Of a DNA stretch of 64,000 nucleotides, positions 10,151 to 22,300 are shown piece by piece. Within the stretch, counting starts at the first letter, position 1, and each line of letters opens with the position of its first letter. The DNA comes from Naumovozyma dairenensis CBS 421 (lineage: Eukaryota > Ascomycota > Saccharomycetes > Saccharomycetales > Saccharomycetaceae), in the NCBI RefSeq assembly GCF_000227115.2, contig NC_016479.1, forward strand, positions 868,001 through 932,000, in the 5' to 3' direction. The position numbers and the translations under genes were made by a program. Under the pieces are notes generated by a model. That model saw nothing but the letters and a program-made list of their open reading frames with translations, was not told the origin of the DNA and ran no database searches.

Positions 10151-11058
10151 TGTAAGATATCCGATCTAGATAACGAAGCATTGACTTCATGTCCAAGTGT
10201 CAACAAAGAAGTATGTTTATTTTATTATTGTTTGAGTAATTACTGTCACGAAATTATGTGTCGTTATCAGTTAAGTGAGTTAAGAATTATTACGAAGTTT
10301 ACCAGGTTCGAAGTAATGACTCGAACTATGTTATGCACCATACATGTTTGTAGCTGTATAACGTCTGTTGAATTATAATTGAATATTTTGTTGAACTAAG
10401 TCGAATGCCATACAATTGTTATCTTATTATTATTAAGATTGTTTTTGATTGCAGCCACGTGTACAGTTTGGGCCGGCCATGCGTACAAGAGCTATGCATT
10501 GGGTCGGTCAAGTTGTAGGGTTTTGCTGAGTGTTTACTCAGGCGTTCTGGATTAGTCTCTCCTAATCAAACCTATAAATATTAGAGTGTCCTGTGGAGCA
10601 CCTAGTGGAAAGGACTTTGAGAGCGGTGTTCATGATTATGAGTTTTGTTTTATGCATGCACGACTTCAACGAGATATTATACGAACTCCAAGAATTTATT
10701 TGACTTAGTAAGTTACTACCTTATTAACATTATCCTAAGCCACAATTATGTTGAAAGACCAATTGCGGGCCAATGGAAGAAAGATACTACTAACCTTTAA
10801 TTTATTTTATTTTACTTTATTTTATTTCTATTTTTACCAATCCAGTGAATTACCGTGGAACAGAGAAGTTTAAAGTTTATTGAGGTCTGACATGAAACAA
10901 ATCTAAAACGACACGTATTATCCAAATTACCTATTACAGCTTTGTTAGAGAAAAGTAATGGCTAGTAAGAAAGGTTATTGACAAGAGAAAAAGTATTTTG
11001 GAAAGATTATAAAAGGACTGAAAGTTGAACTAGAATTAGAGGTATTTTAGTTAGTTAT
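10151..11058 (+). repeat. Dispersed LTR-like repeat, family A, copy 1
   Basis: About 0.9 kb that is highly similar, in reverse complement, to 43532-44440. It starts TGTAAGATATC 17 bp upstream of tRNA-Thr and points away from it. Both copies keep a TATAAATA box (10573-10580), a CACGTG E-box (10456-10461) and a long run of near-identity between about 10300 and 10700. The far boundary is blurred and I find no target duplication, so it may be an LTR plus residual internal sequence. Its position immediately upstream of a tRNA is typical of Ty-type elements that target Pol III promoters. Confidence 0.75.
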
Positions 11059-11374
11059 TTATATCTCTTTATTAGTTATTATTTATACTATATATGAAGA
11101 GAGCAACCCGAATCATCTATTCGCTAGAATCCTAAATTCTACTCTCTGCCTTTAAGAAGTTTAGATTTTGATCTATTATCGAACCCATATTTTACACATT
11201 TGAATTCAGAGTTTCCGCCAGATTATAATTCCATTCCTAATTGATCATTTCCAAGAAGACAATGAATGAAATTAAAGCACAACTTTAGCGGTCTAGCATA
11301 TATATATCTAAAAATCTTTATATTTATTTATATCTCTATTTTTCTATTTGTAATAAATATGTAGCCTTTAAATG
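11059..11374. other. Spacer between repeat A and ADD66 3' end
   Basis: AT-rich; no gene or clear signal seen. Confidence 0.4.
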
Positions 11375-12340
11375 CTAAATATAAAGACCTTCATCGAATG
11401 CAGTAGATACAGAATTGAATCCATAAACACCTTTCCACGATACTGGTGTTTTCAAAACAAATCCTTGATTGGAAGAAGAGTTTGTATCTTTATCGTTGTT
11501 CCAATTCAGTAATTTGAAGATAGTTTCTGTGAACAGTTTCGCATCGAATGAATTATCACCTTCATGGATGAAACAACTAATATATTTGATTTCATTCAAT
11601 GAAGAAGAAGAAGGAGTACTAATATTTGAGTTAATTAAATGATATGCAATTTTAAAGATATCTTGATTTGTTGATATCTCTTGTTGAATACTATCCTCCG
11701 TGAATTTAAACCAATCTATACCAAAATTCGAATCATAGTTGTTATGATTATTCGTGTTATTATTGTTATTTAAATTCATTATGGAATCAAATGTTGATGA
11801 TAGTTCATTGATGTTATTAAGATTACATGAACCTAAGGAATAAACTTCATTCGATGATGATGGTAATACGCGATGATTATGATTTATTGCATGCGGGAAG
11901 GAATCATCGAATGAACCAAATGAATCTAATATTATAATCGTTTTAACATTTAGATTTGTTAATAATGGAATAATAATCTCTTTGAAGAAATTGTTCAAAT
12001 AACCTTGTATGATTGGTGTCCTTTGTTGTAGAATGTAAAAGTTTTTAGATTTATTATAAAATAATTCCAAATTGCTAGAGAATTTCTTTGTATTATTATT
12101 ATTATTGTTGAATTCTTCATATAAGATCGGTTTTGATTGATCAATTGAATAATCTAATGGACCGAGAAATGGATGTAAATAATTTGAATGAATATCCTTA
12201 ATGAATTGATATTGTGGAGCCAATGTGTGTAGCATTAGATCTACAGATAATTGAGGAACATTTCCTGTGGAAACCAGTGGTAATAATAACGTTGTTTCGT
12301 TATTTGTGTCAATAAAATTGTCTGTCTGAAATGAAGTCAT
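11375..12340 (-). CDS. ADD66: Proteasome assembly chaperone 2 (Pba2/Add66)
   Basis: A 321-residue protein (267 in S. cerevisiae). With Pba1 it forms a heterodimer that guides assembly of the proteasome alpha-ring in the cytosol. Conserved blocks are LLLPLVSTGNVPQLSVDL near the N terminus, GPLDYS, the LQQRTPIIQGYLNNF segment (about residues 104-118), LGSCN, and the C-terminal ISCFIHEGDNSFDA with PVSWKGVYGF. The extra length comes from Asn/Ser-rich insertions at several places, common in this genome. In S. cerevisiae the gene is YKL206C, on the chromosome XI sister region. LOS1 (YKL205W), its ancestral neighbour, is absent between it and EAP1. Confidence 0.93.
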   Translation of the reverse strand: MTSFQTDNFIDTNNETTLLLPLVSTGNVPQLSVDLMLHTLAPQYQFIKDIHSNYLHPFLGPLDYSIDQSKPILYEEFNNNNNNTKKFSSNLELFYNKSKNFYILQQRTPIIQGYLNNFFKEIIIPLLTNLNVKTIIILDSFGSFDDSFPHAINHNHRVLPSSSNEVYSLGSCNLNNINELSSTFDSIMNLNNNNNTNNHNNYDSNFGIDWFKFTEDSIQQEISTNQDIFKIAYHLINSNISTPSSSSLNEIKYISCFIHEGDNSFDAKLFTETIFKLLNWNNDKDTNSSSNQGFVLKTPVSWKGVYGFNSVSTAFDEGLYI

Positions 12341-12859
12341 ATTGGCTGTGCTTGCGTAGTTGCTTGAAGCCGTTGAGAAGTCACTAATTCTAGAAATTGA
12401 GAGATGATTCCATCTTATATGTATTCCAACTTGTTTTCACACTGAAATGTTGAGATTCGAAATTTCCCACAATTAAGGCGAGAGCGAGACATGACCAAAA
12501 GCTGTCATTTCAACTGCAAGAAATTTCAAAGTTCAAACCAGACTTCATACTTTACATGATACAGAACATAATTTTGATATTAATTTATTACTTATTTACA
12601 AGCTTTATTATTTCGTAAAGGAGATTAATAACTCTATAACTGCTGAGACTAACCAATGTATATAAACCACCATGTTGTGATGTCTCTCTGACTCTCTATT
12701 GGATCCTCTGGATGTGTAGTATCTACATATTTACCTATTTTCATGTTAATGGAAGGAACACTTAACATAAGAAAATATTTCCCTTATTACCAAAAAGAAT
12801 TAATTACTGCTCAACTGAAATTATTTTTCTCGAACAATTGGGCTACTAGAAGTTTAACG
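12341..12859. other. ADD66 upstream spacer
   Basis: No gene recognised; AT-rich sequence with the ADD66 promoter at its left end. Confidence 0.4.
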
Positions 12860-14180
12860 TAAAAAACCAAGGTTTTATCAAAGATATCGAACAGCATATT
12901 AAGGAGATTAACGACAAACATAATACTGCCAGCAACGTGGATGAAGTTAACGATACGTTATTGGTAAAAGTGACCCCTACTGTCGATAAATTGACAAGTG
13001 TGGTGACTCTACCTGAATAGCGTATCGCTGCTCTGGGTGAAAGTTCTTTGGATAGCGGTAGTGTTACTTCCGATATTGGTCGGGACTACTTATGGTAAGG
13101 CCAATGAGGGCACTCCCACAGAAGTCGAAGATGAAAAATTTGAACACTGTAAGAAAATTATAGATGACGTTCGTAAGTGGAACGTTGTTTTTGACAATCT
13201 TGGTTTGAGGATTTTTCCTTGGATGCTTTGATGAGGTAAATCTTACGTCTGGCCAGTACCCAGTGTGGGTTGGACATGATGTGAGAAATCTTGTTCACAC
13301 ATCACTTTATGGCAAGCAAACGGTTTATCTTGTAGGTAAGTCAAGTCAAAGTGTGTAACAGATGTTGGATTGTCTTTTGGATGATTATGTCGATATCATT
13401 GCTGAGATACCAAGTATAACTCAAGAGGTTATCCTGAATTTAGGAACATCTTTTGTATACAATTGAAGGCTCCATAAGTCCTTAAAAATTAATAGTTAAG
13501 AATAAGAAGTTTGAGCCTTTCATTCTATGCTCAGAAACAGGCGATAAGGGGCGGTTGCAAAGGAAGAGGGGAATATAGGTCGTTAGCTGATACTGTTGCG
13601 GCCATGAAGTTGAACTATGCCAGAACTACGGTGAAGGTTGTCGAGAGGTTACGTGAGACACACGAGGTTTCAAAGCGTAAGACCCTGGTCCTAATTCAAA
13701 TAAGTTTACCAGGAAATGAAAACTTCTTCGAATGCTATTACCTGGCACAATTCGTGGGCAAACTGATTATAGGAAAGCCAATTTCTCTAAGAGTGACGCT
13801 AGTAGCAATTATGTATCTCCTTTTTGCAAAGCTGGTAAACAAGAGCATAGAACGGATATACCTTCAAGTTACATCAGTTGATTTATGGCTAACATCGTCA
13901 TCTCCAGAGCAGGATCCTGCATTTTATATGGGCAGTAAAACAGTATTGCAATTTTTTGATTCTCGGGCAGCTGTTCGGACTATAGCCAGTTCTCCAGATA
14001 CAAACTTGGAGATAATCAGCGGAAATCCGGCAGTGACCAAAAATGTGATTCTTCAAATGGTCTTCTCAGATCCGAGGTATTCCTTGCAAGTACGTAGATC
14101 CCATTTACGTTTCGGTATAAGTTGTTGCTACTCAGACACGAATACAATTCCTGGAATTGAAGCTACCATTAACAACTAAA
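12860..14180 (+). pseudogene. Decayed coding-like relic, possibly retroelement gag
   Basis: Protein-like stretches alternate between plus-strand frames and are broken by stops. Readable pieces include IEQHIKEINDKHNTA (about 12888-12932), KFEHCKKIIDDVRKWN (about 13137-13184), YPVWVGHDVRNLV (about 13258-13296), YVDIIAEIPSITQEVILNLG (about 13387-13446) and, near 13830, SPFCKAGKQEHRTDIPSS. The last piece loosely recalls a CCHC zinc knuckle with lost cysteines after a basic, Asn/Ser-rich stretch, so a retroelement gag is my best guess. It lies where LOS1 would be expected, but none of the pieces looks like LOS1. The open frame at 13511-14179 starts with TTG and is not a credible gene. Confidence 0.45.
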
Positions 14181-14834
14181 CAACATATATAGAAAATGTA
14201 AGCTTAGTTTTGAGTCCCTAACTAACAACTCTTGCAGTACTAAACCTCGTTTTGAAAAATTTCTACCCTACACGTCACGAGCCTGAGTTCTGCTGATATT
14301 GGGGAGAGGTGGCTGTTTCGTATGGAAACAAACTGGAGGGAAAGCCCTTCCATCCCTCCCATCCCTCCCCTTTTTTCGTTTTGTTTAAAAGAAAATACCC
14401 GGACGTACATTAAAACCTCGTTACCCGCAAACTCCGTGTCCAGTGACTATTTTGACATCCGGGTAATGCTTTTTTACTTGGATGCTGTTACCCTCTGTAA
14501 TTTTTGGTTACCCTCTGCAAGTGCCAATATGTTGATAGTAAATTAAAGCCAACTTACACACACACCGCCATTGTCTTCGTAGTCCATCGTAGCTGAATAA
14601 ATATGAAAGAAGTTTACCATCTTTGGTAGTCGGAACACATTCAGGTACCTTCATAATCTGGTATCAAATAATCTATATCCGTAACGCCATACGTGTCAAC
14701 TGAACTGAACACAGATCATCCGCATCTTACCACCTTCTAACTCATCTAGTTGCCAAGGTATCAAAGTGCCCTATAAATAGTATACGCAGAACTAAGGAAA
14801 AAATATAAACGCTACCAATATTGAACTCAATAAA
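14181..14834. other. EAP1 upstream region
   Basis: No gene. A TATA-like TATAAATAG lies about 60 bp before the EAP1 ATG. Confidence 0.45.
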
Positions 14835-16317
14835 ATGGAGCTAACCGACCCTTCTATCGTATCTGCTGTTATCTCTGATGATATTGATGAACAAAAAAAT
14901 AATAGCAATGCAAAGAAAAATTTGAGAAAAGAGAAAGAACCTCCTATTAATGATAAAAACAATACAATTGCTAAATTATTCAAAAAGATCAAAGACACTG
15001 AATCCATTAAGGATTATAAACCAATCAATTCCTCCAAAAAATATATCTACACAATCAATGAATTATTAGCTCTATCCAAGGATTTACCTGCCAATAAAAT
15101 TAACGAAATTAACGATTTATTACCGAAAAAGAAGTTTTGGAGATTACATCAAAGATATCCTGATCATTCCAAGAATAATAATAATAATAATAATAACAGT
15201 AATAGCCTTGGCGCTCTTATTGCCAAAAATATTAACCTTGATTCGTCTAACAATTCTAAATTCAATAATAATAGCAATATAAATAATAATCGTTTTGAAA
15301 GAAGAAATAGTAAAACTACTAAACATTTGAAGTCAATAAACCCTAATGCTACTGCAAATACAAATGTATCGGCTAATCCCACAAGAAAATCCAACAAATT
15401 TCATCAAAACAACAACAACAACAACAATAATAATAATAATAATGCTAGCAAGAATGACGAGGTTACCAAAGAATTACTAGCATTAGAAAAGGAATTAGAA
15501 TCGTCTGGTCCAGGTGGTAATAGTCCTGTTGACTTCGAAGCCTGGAAGGCAAAAATGAAAGATCTTGAACGTCAAAAGAAAGGTCTACCCAGGGAGAATA
15601 CTATTTTTGAACAATCACAACAACAAAACGTGAATACAACGACCGCTACCACTACAGGTAATAAAAACTCAGTCTTCTTCACCTCCACTTCAAGTTCTAT
15701 TTCTGAATTCTTAAAATTAAATACTAAAAATGCTACTACCAATGCATCCATTAATGCTCCTATATTAAATAATGATAATGATAAGAATACAATAGCTACT
15801 GCTGTCACGACCTCCGAAACAACCATACTCGGTGAGTTACCGAATGAAAACAATCATGAAAATACCATGAAAAACACCGATACAAGTAAACAATCAGATA
15901 GTATATTAGATAGATTGAATAAAGCAAACTCGATTTCAAGTACATCAAATATATTATCAAAAGAAAAAGATAATACCAGTAATGGTATACCATTAGATAC
16001 AGGGAGAAGTTCATCGTCAAGATTTACATCATTTTTCACTTCACCATCTTCGCCATCTGTACAAACGACAATAGATGGCAAGCAAGACAATCACAATACT
16101 ACGGACACCGCAAGCAATGAAATTCCCGTCAAGAAGGACAACAAGGAAAATATCCCAACGAACGCTAGTGGATCGCGATTAATGTCGTTCTTTAAGAATA
16201 ATTCACATTCAGGAACCCCGAAACCTGAAACGCAACAAGCAAACTTAGTAATGAATCCTCCAAGAGCTTCATCTACTTCAGGACAATCCTCTTATAATGC
16301 AAATAATATGGCAAACC

Positions 16318-16349
<32 letters not shown>

Positions 16350-16979
16350 CCGCAACAGCTTCATCCTCAACAACAAATGCAAATGCAAATGCAAACAAAT
16401 AACATGTTCTTCCAGGGTTTATTAAACAAAAATAAATCGAATGAAGTCCATCCTACAGGTTCAAGTAATGCATCTACGCCACAGCAGCAACATTTCCCAC
16501 CACCTCCACCAGGTCTAATACCCCAATCAATGGCAAACCAAAATCCAACCCAAAAGAACACGAATACTCAAATGCCTCCTCCTCCTCCTGGATTTCCAAT
16601 GGGGTTACCACCTCATATGATGCCACCACCTCCAGGTATGCAGAATTTCCCAATGCAACAACAACAACATCAACAGCCGCAACTAGCACAAGGTGGTAAT
16701 AAGGAACCAAATCAAAAGTCAGCAACAAAGGCAGGAATGAATAAGAATGAAACACAACCACAACCACAGCATCCACAACAGTTTGTTCCTAGAATGGGTC
16801 CACCAGGTTTCATGCCAATGCCTAATATGCCACCAAACATGAGATTACCTCCAAATGGTATGATGCCACCTCCAGGATTCTATCCAGGTGCTCCACATCC
16901 TCAAGGGAATCAACTTCCTTTCAATCCTAATTTCCCAAATAGTTTCCCTCCACCGGGTCTACCACAACAACAGCAGTAG
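14835..16979 (+). CDS. EAP1: eIF4E-binding translational repressor Eap1
   Basis: A 714-residue, largely disordered cytoplasmic protein that binds the cap-binding factor eIF4E, blocks eIF4G access and promotes mRNA decapping; it links to TOR signalling. The conserved start MELTDPSI, the eIF4E-binding motif YTINELL (residues 72-78, YxxxxL-phi), the KKFWRL block, FEAWKAKMKDLE, two short Ser-rich SRF/SRLMSFFK motifs and a Pro/Met/Gln-rich C-terminal half identify it. Asn tracts (15175-15195, 15410-15442) and a Gln tract (about 16318-16350) are encoded. Oddity: the TAG stop lies inside a CAG run and the frame stays open for 14 more codons to a second TAG at 17022-17024, listed separately. S. cerevisiae equivalent is YKL204W. 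Confidence 0.95.
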
Positions 16980-17024
16980 CAGCAGCAGCAGGCACACGCA
17001 CTGGCACCACAGCAACAGAAATAG
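16980..17024 (+). other. In-frame extension beyond the EAP1 stop codon
   Basis: After the TAG at 16977-16979 the same frame reads four CAG codons, then AHALAPQQQK, then TAG. The sequence around the first stop is CAG-TAG-CAG. One base (TAG versus CAG) would make the tract continuous, so this is either a recent stop gain, a sequence error or a leaky stop. Confidence 0.6.
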
Positions 17025-17414
17025 GCTAATTAATTAACCCTGCTTAATAACCTATTCAGGTCGTTAACTTGAACATGCATCTATATGTTTTTCCCTTTTT
17101 TCCTTACACATTCCTCTCTTTCTTTGTTTGATACAAATCTTCGTTTTTTCATATGTACAGTATCAAAACACAAAGTACTGAATCTTCCGTTTTGCCCAAT
17201 TGCTGAGACACGGGATCTCCATTTCTTCTTTTGACTACCCCATGACTTCCAGAGTTACTTAGAATATATGTATATAATAAGGAACAGCTCTCATACAGTC
17301 TCTATAATATAAATAAATCTTTTGTCATTACGTATTGTGCTACATATGTAGGTAAATACACTTTCATTTACTTCTAAACATGGAAGCTGGGAATAATATG
17401 GGTATCTCTCAGGT
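17025..17414. other. Convergent EAP1/RFC2 spacer
   Basis: 3' regions of two converging genes; TATATA-type polyadenylation-like signals around 17265-17310; no gene. Confidence 0.45.
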
Positions 17415-18479
17415 TCATATCTGTGAAATTTTAACAAGTAAATTTAATAATTGAATATGTTCATTAGTTCCATTGGCCAATTTTGAGTCCATTTCAAATA
17501 ATATTAACGAAACTTTATTCTTAAAGTCAGAATTAAACTCATCATTGGTAATATAATAATCATGTAATTGATTAATAACAGACGCAGCTGACCACCCGCT
17601 TTTGATAAATTCATTAACATATTCAATAGTTTCGTTCACATCATTCTTAGAAACTTTATCAATAACAACTTGGAATACATCATCAGGTATAACACCTGCT
17701 AATTCCTTCACACTAGCTGAAGTGACTTGCTTCTCACCAGTATACAATATGCGCTTGGAAGCAGATTGCAAAAGCGTTATCGCTCTTCTTAAATCACCTT
17801 CTGATATATCCAAAATACATTTCATAACATCATCATCATATTGTACAGATTCTTCGCGAGCAACATACTCCAATCTACCAATAGAATTCGTAGCATCCAA
17901 TGGTTTAAACCTAAATTTAGAACATCTGGAAGCCAGCGGATCAATAATCCTGGTAACATAATTACAAATAAGACAAAATCTAGTAACACCAGAGTAAGTC
18001 TCCATAGTTCTACGCAATGCACTTTGCGCATCTGCAGTCATAGAATCTGCCTCATCCAAGATAATGATCTTATAAGGAGGACAAGGATAATTCTCTAAAT
18101 CATTCTTACTTGGCTTTGAAACTGTCAAACGAGCAAAATTCTTCACTTTCTCCCTCACGATAGAAATACCACGTTCATCTGAAGCATTCAACTCTAAAAT
18201 TCTAGATTTCATTAACTCAGGACCATATAATTCCTTAGCTAACGCTAAGATCGTTGAGGTCTTACCTGTCCCTGGGGGTCCATAAAATAACATATGAGGT
18301 AAATTGGCGGATTGTAATGTCTTCTTCAGCACTGAGACAGCATGGCCTTGGGCTGTAATGTCGTCTAATTGTTTGGGCCTGTATTTCTCAACCCATGGTT
18401 TGGATTGGTGTAGTGCGGATGAGGATGATTCCGTATTGTCAAGCTTTCTTTTTTTAGTCTTATTGAATCCTTCAAACAT
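17415..18479 (-). CDS. RFC2: Replication factor C subunit 2
   Basis: A 354-residue AAA+ ATPase, one of the small subunits of the RFC clamp loader (and of the Rad24, Ctf18 and Elg1 variants) that opens PCNA onto primed DNA in the nucleus. Walker A GPPGTGKT is at residues 67-74; Walker B is LDEAD; sensor SALRRTMET and the arginine-finger motif SRC follow; the C-terminal collar ends [14 protein letters not shown], as in S. cerevisiae. I start at the ATG giving MFEGF, which aligns with the S. cerevisiae start. The longer open frame to 18545 begins with TTG and is not used. RFC2 and YAE1 diverge from a shared promoter, the same adjacency as YJR068W-YJR067C. Confidence 0.97.
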   Translation of the reverse strand: MFEGFNKTKKRKLDNTESSSSALHQSKPWVEKYRPKQLDDITAQGHAVSVLKKTLQSANLPHMLFYGPPGTGKTSTILALAKELYGPELMKSRILELNASDERGISIVREKVKNFARLTVSKPSKNDLENYPCPPYKIIILDEADSMTADAQSALRRTMETYSGVTRFCLICNYVTRIIDPLASRCSKFRFKPLDATNSIGRLEYVAREESVQYDDDVMKCILDISEGDLRRAITLLQSASKRILYTGEKQVTSASVKELAGVIPDDVFQVVIDKVSKNDVNETIEYVNEFIKSGWSAASVINQLHDYYITNDEFNSDFKNKVSLILFEMDSKLANGTNEHIQLLNLLVKISQI

Positions 18480-18622
18480 TTCGTAACTTGGTTCCACAAA
18501 TTTTATTTGATTTTCTTTCACTGGATACTGTCCATAACTTTTCAAGATTGTGATTTCTACATGCTTTATTATTCATTTTTATTTTAATCTCCAAACTTTT
18601 CAAAAAAACCTTTCAATTACGG

Positions 18623-18641
18623 TTTCGCGTATTACACGAAA
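18623..18641. promoter_or_regulatory. Two CRCGAAA-type G1/S elements between RFC2 and YAE1
   Basis: TTTCGCG (18623-18629, CGCGAAA on the minus strand) and CACGAAA (18635-18641) match the Swi4/Mbp1 (SBF/MBF) core. They lie about 145-160 bp upstream of the RFC2 ATG. Replication genes are commonly MBF-regulated at G1/S. The motif match is visible; function is inferred. Confidence 0.5.
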
Positions 18642-18797
18642 ATGTGCGATGGGTTTAACAAGGACATTGGGCATTTATAAGCAGTAACTAACTCTTTCAT
18701 CAAGAGGTCAAACCATTCTAGAATACTTTCTATATCCTAGAATGGATAACGAAAGAGCACCTTCTCGAAATAAAATTAAATATAACAGCAGAAAAAA

Positions 18798-19244
18798 ATG
18801 GCAGATTTCCTAGATGATGTCTTTGAACCAGATACCTCACCTGATGCAGGGAGGGAAATGTCCTTAGATTTAATGAAAGTGAGAGACGCACATAATAAAA
18901 GAGGATATTTAGATGGGATCGTTAGTTCTAAAGAAGTTAATTTACAACAAGGGTTCAATGCTGGATTTCCCACTGGGGCTCTTCTGGGAGTAAGAGTAGG
19001 AAACATTATTGGACGATTACAAGGTCTTGATTATATGTACGGTTCTATCGACGATGAATTAAGGGAAAAATATAAAATGGCTCAAAAGGAACTTAAGATT
19101 AATAATGTTTTGAGTAAATCTAGTTTTGATCCAGATTTTGAATTGAAAGATGAGAAGCATCAACGTGTTGATGAATGGGAAAAGATAACGAAACAGTTCC
19201 TTGAAAAATATAATGTGAACACTAAAAAGTCCGACGATAAATAA
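18798..19244 (+). CDS. YAE1: Yae1, iron-sulfur targeting adaptor for Rli1
   Basis: A 148-residue protein (141 in S. cerevisiae). With Lto1 it delivers the cytosolic iron-sulfur machinery to the ribosome-recycling ATPase Rli1/ABCE1. The deca-GX3 type segment is clear: KRGYLDGIVSSKEVNLQQGF followed by NAGFPTGALLGVRVGNIIG (about residues 36-75), then AQKELKINNVLSKSSFDPDF. The ATG follows an A-rich leader (gaaaaaaATG). Gene order with RFC2 and TOR equals YJR068W-YJR067C-YJR066W. Confidence 0.95.
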   Translation: MADFLDDVFEPDTSPDAGREMSLDLMKVRDAHNKRGYLDGIVSSKEVNLQQGFNAGFPTGALLGVRVGNIIGRLQGLDYMYGSIDDELREKYKMAQKELKINNVLSKSSFDPDFELKDEKHQRVDEWEKITKQFLEKYNVNTKKSDDK

Positions 19245-19364
19245 AAGATGTAGTTTATACCCTGGAATTAGGCCACCTAATATGTAAACTTTTATAGATA
19301 TATTATCTACAAGTACCGCCAATGAATAAATAAAAACAAGAATGTATATACATGAACCTCATAA

Positions 19365-22300
19365 TTACCAGAAAGGACACCAACCAATGTAATGTTGACA
19401 CAAGTTCTCTACTGATGTGGCTTGTTTAATTAATTTGTCCAATTGTGTCGCAACATCCAAGTCAGTTGATCTTTTGAAGTCATTCCCGGTTAGTTTATCA
19501 GTAATACGTCTTAACACGAGTAATGCTCTCCCGTTACGTAATTCTGCTTGACGATCCGTTTCCATATCCGATGCTTCTTCTGCGGTAATAGCACCTTTCC
19601 TTAGAAGTTCATTCGGCGTTGAAACTGGTAATAAGATACCTGTTTCTTCTATGATCTTTTCCGTCGGGAAATCAAATCCCCAATTAATCAAAGGATCAAA
19701 TGCGAATGCTTCAAGAATAGCCATTAATGACTCTTTATTGTCTCTTAATACTCTCATAACATTTTCTGAAGTTATACGGAAACTTCCTTCCACACCACTG
19801 ACTTCCATTGCAAATGTTAGCATCCTGGTTAGTCTAAATGGTACCTTCTCAGGGAATTTTTCTCTTAAAATTGCAGCTTCAAAACAATCACCGAAATCTA
19901 TATGAATTACTTTACCAGTGATTCGATCCAACATTAAGTTACTTGGGTGCCTGTCACCCAATCCTAAGATGTAGCCAACCATAGACATTACTGCTAACGA
20001 TCTTGTATACATAGTTCTACGCTCTAGCCATGTCTCTGATGATCTACTCTTTAGCCACAGAACTTTTTGGAAATCCTGACCCTTTGTATTCTGTAATGAA
20101 TATGAGAACACTTCAATTTTCTCTAGCAATGTTAGATTGTCATAATCTGGTGCCATTTGAAGCATAGCCCAATGTTCAATATTTAGTGGGATCTTTTTAG
20201 CTTCTCTATGTTCTTTAATTAACATATGGAATGTATCACTATTACGTACCCAACCCAATAAACCAGACTTCGGAGATAATGGTATAGCTGGATATCTTTG
20301 AATGTCAAGATGTCTTTGGAAACATTCTGTATCATTTTGTAATAACGTATTTACTAAGCCAAATAATTGCATGACTAAACTATCTTGTCTTATATCTTCA
20401 TGACCTTTCAAAACATATCTATAATCTTTACCATCACTACCTCTGATAGAAAATTTCCTTGGTCTTTGTTTAGATGAAATGATAGAAAACGTAGAATCGA
20501 AAGAAACAATTTTGATTATTGGCTTACCTGGAGAATACGTACCTGGAATTGCTAACTCTAAATCATGTGCTTCTAAAAGCTTTGGTGAAACCAATTGTAA
20601 TTCTAAAGTTTGGATTTGTGGAAGCTGCCTGCTAATTTTTCTAAAAACATTATAATAAATATCCCAAGCTTGGTTCAAATTATTTACTTCTTTCGTCCGT
20701 TTGTAATTCATCGCCCATTCGTATGCGTCAGCTAAATCTCTTTCATACATTTTCTTAAATGCTGCCTCTTTTGCTGTTTCTGGTTCTCCTTGTAACATCT
20801 TATGTAAAGGTGTTAAAGTTGCAAACATTTTTTCCACATTTTGTTCACCAAAGAAGTATCTACTGGCATCTTCTAATCCTTCATACCACTGCTCTTGCCA
20901 TAAAACAGCTACACGAATCAATTCATCGCTTACCAGTTCAGCTTGCCCAACCAAGACTGGACTATGCATTCTCATTTTTTCGATAATAGATAAGGCAGCT
21001 TTTTGTCTAGATACAGATTCTGATTTAATCGCCACTGTCAAAGGATACACTAACGCTTGAGGATGTGCCTTTCCAAGATTGGACAATAAAGATAACAAAG
21101 ACATGCTAACGACTTCATTCGGTTGATGAATACGGGATATTAATTGAGGTAATACATCCAACCATATTCCAATTTTTATCATACCAAAACCTTCATGCAT
21201 CGCCTGTGTTGCACCAGAAATACCACCAAAGGTAAACCAAAGGGTCAATAATCGTAAAGTATCTTGTAAAGAATTTGCTTCTAACAATGCGATGGAATGG
21301 AAAAACCCTATTATAGCAGGAACTACATGTCTTTGAATCAATTCTGTTGAATATTGGTTTTCTTCAATATTAGCATTAATTGATTGCTCCATCAATAAGT
21401 TCTCATCTGCACCTCTAGTTTCATTCAATTTATTTTCTTGTGCCTCTTTTATTTGGCTTGTTTTAACAGAAATTACCTCAAAGTTTGCCAATGCCCAATT
21501 ATGCCAGGCTTTATACCAATTTTTATCAAAATGCGTCGCAAGCAAGTATGAGCCCAAAATTGCGTCAGGATTCTCCTGTCTCCAGCTAGGTTGTAAGCAA
21601 GTTCTCCATTCACCTTGCTTTAAAAAGCAACGAGCTAATAATTTTGTGTATTCCTCTACATGTGAATGAGAAACGGGTGTACTCTGTGGAATCTTCTGAG
21701 CAATTAAGTTGCTAGGATCTAAACCTAAATCTTGTGCCATTCTAGACGTAAACCCAATCAAATGACGAAGTGCTTCCTTTTTTGCCCCTCCTGCCCATAA
21801 AAATTTAAGTTGGGCATAGACTACGGGAGGTGGTGCCTTTGCATTCGAAGGATCACCACCATCCTCCAAAAGTAAATTCAATGCCTTTTGAGCTAGAATC
21901 ATTTTGTTGGATCGTCTACATAAATTCGCAAATTTTATCCACATCATCATATCCTGCTTGGGCTTAATAACTAATGACCGTATTCTCAAAGCCCTTTGCC
22001 ATATATCAATACTCTTTTGACTACCTAGTAATCTTTTGTCCCATGTCTGTCTTAATATTGCACGCTTGTTAGAGTTAACAGGTGCACGCTTATATTGTAT
22101 AATTTCATCCAGTTCAGCAAGCATTTGGGTACGTACGACAACATTATATGCTCTAGCATAACTTTCATTTATTAAAGCTGATAATTCTGTTACAAGAAGA
22201 TCTCTTGCAGTAAATATATTTTGCTCAGCTGAAGCAAAGTTATTCGATGTAAATTTAAGATAGCATACGAAGAATTCACGATTAGGTGTTATTTTTTTGA

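Noticed and set aside
13037..13231. Apparent secreted 64-residue protein
   Set aside because: Starts with GTG; the signal-peptide look comes from one frame of a frame-shifted relic.
13511..14179. 222-residue open frame
   Set aside because: Starts with TTG; neighbouring frames carry equally protein-like pieces, so it is part of the decayed relic.
12860..14180. Decayed LOS1
   Set aside because: The position fits, but no readable piece resembles LOS1 helical repeats.
15144..15397. Leu/Ile-rich minus-strand frames inside EAP1
   Set aside because: Antisense shadows of Asn codon repeats.
18480..18545. Upstream extension of RFC2
   Set aside because: It starts with TTG, and the ATG at 18479 aligns with the S. 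cerevisiae start.
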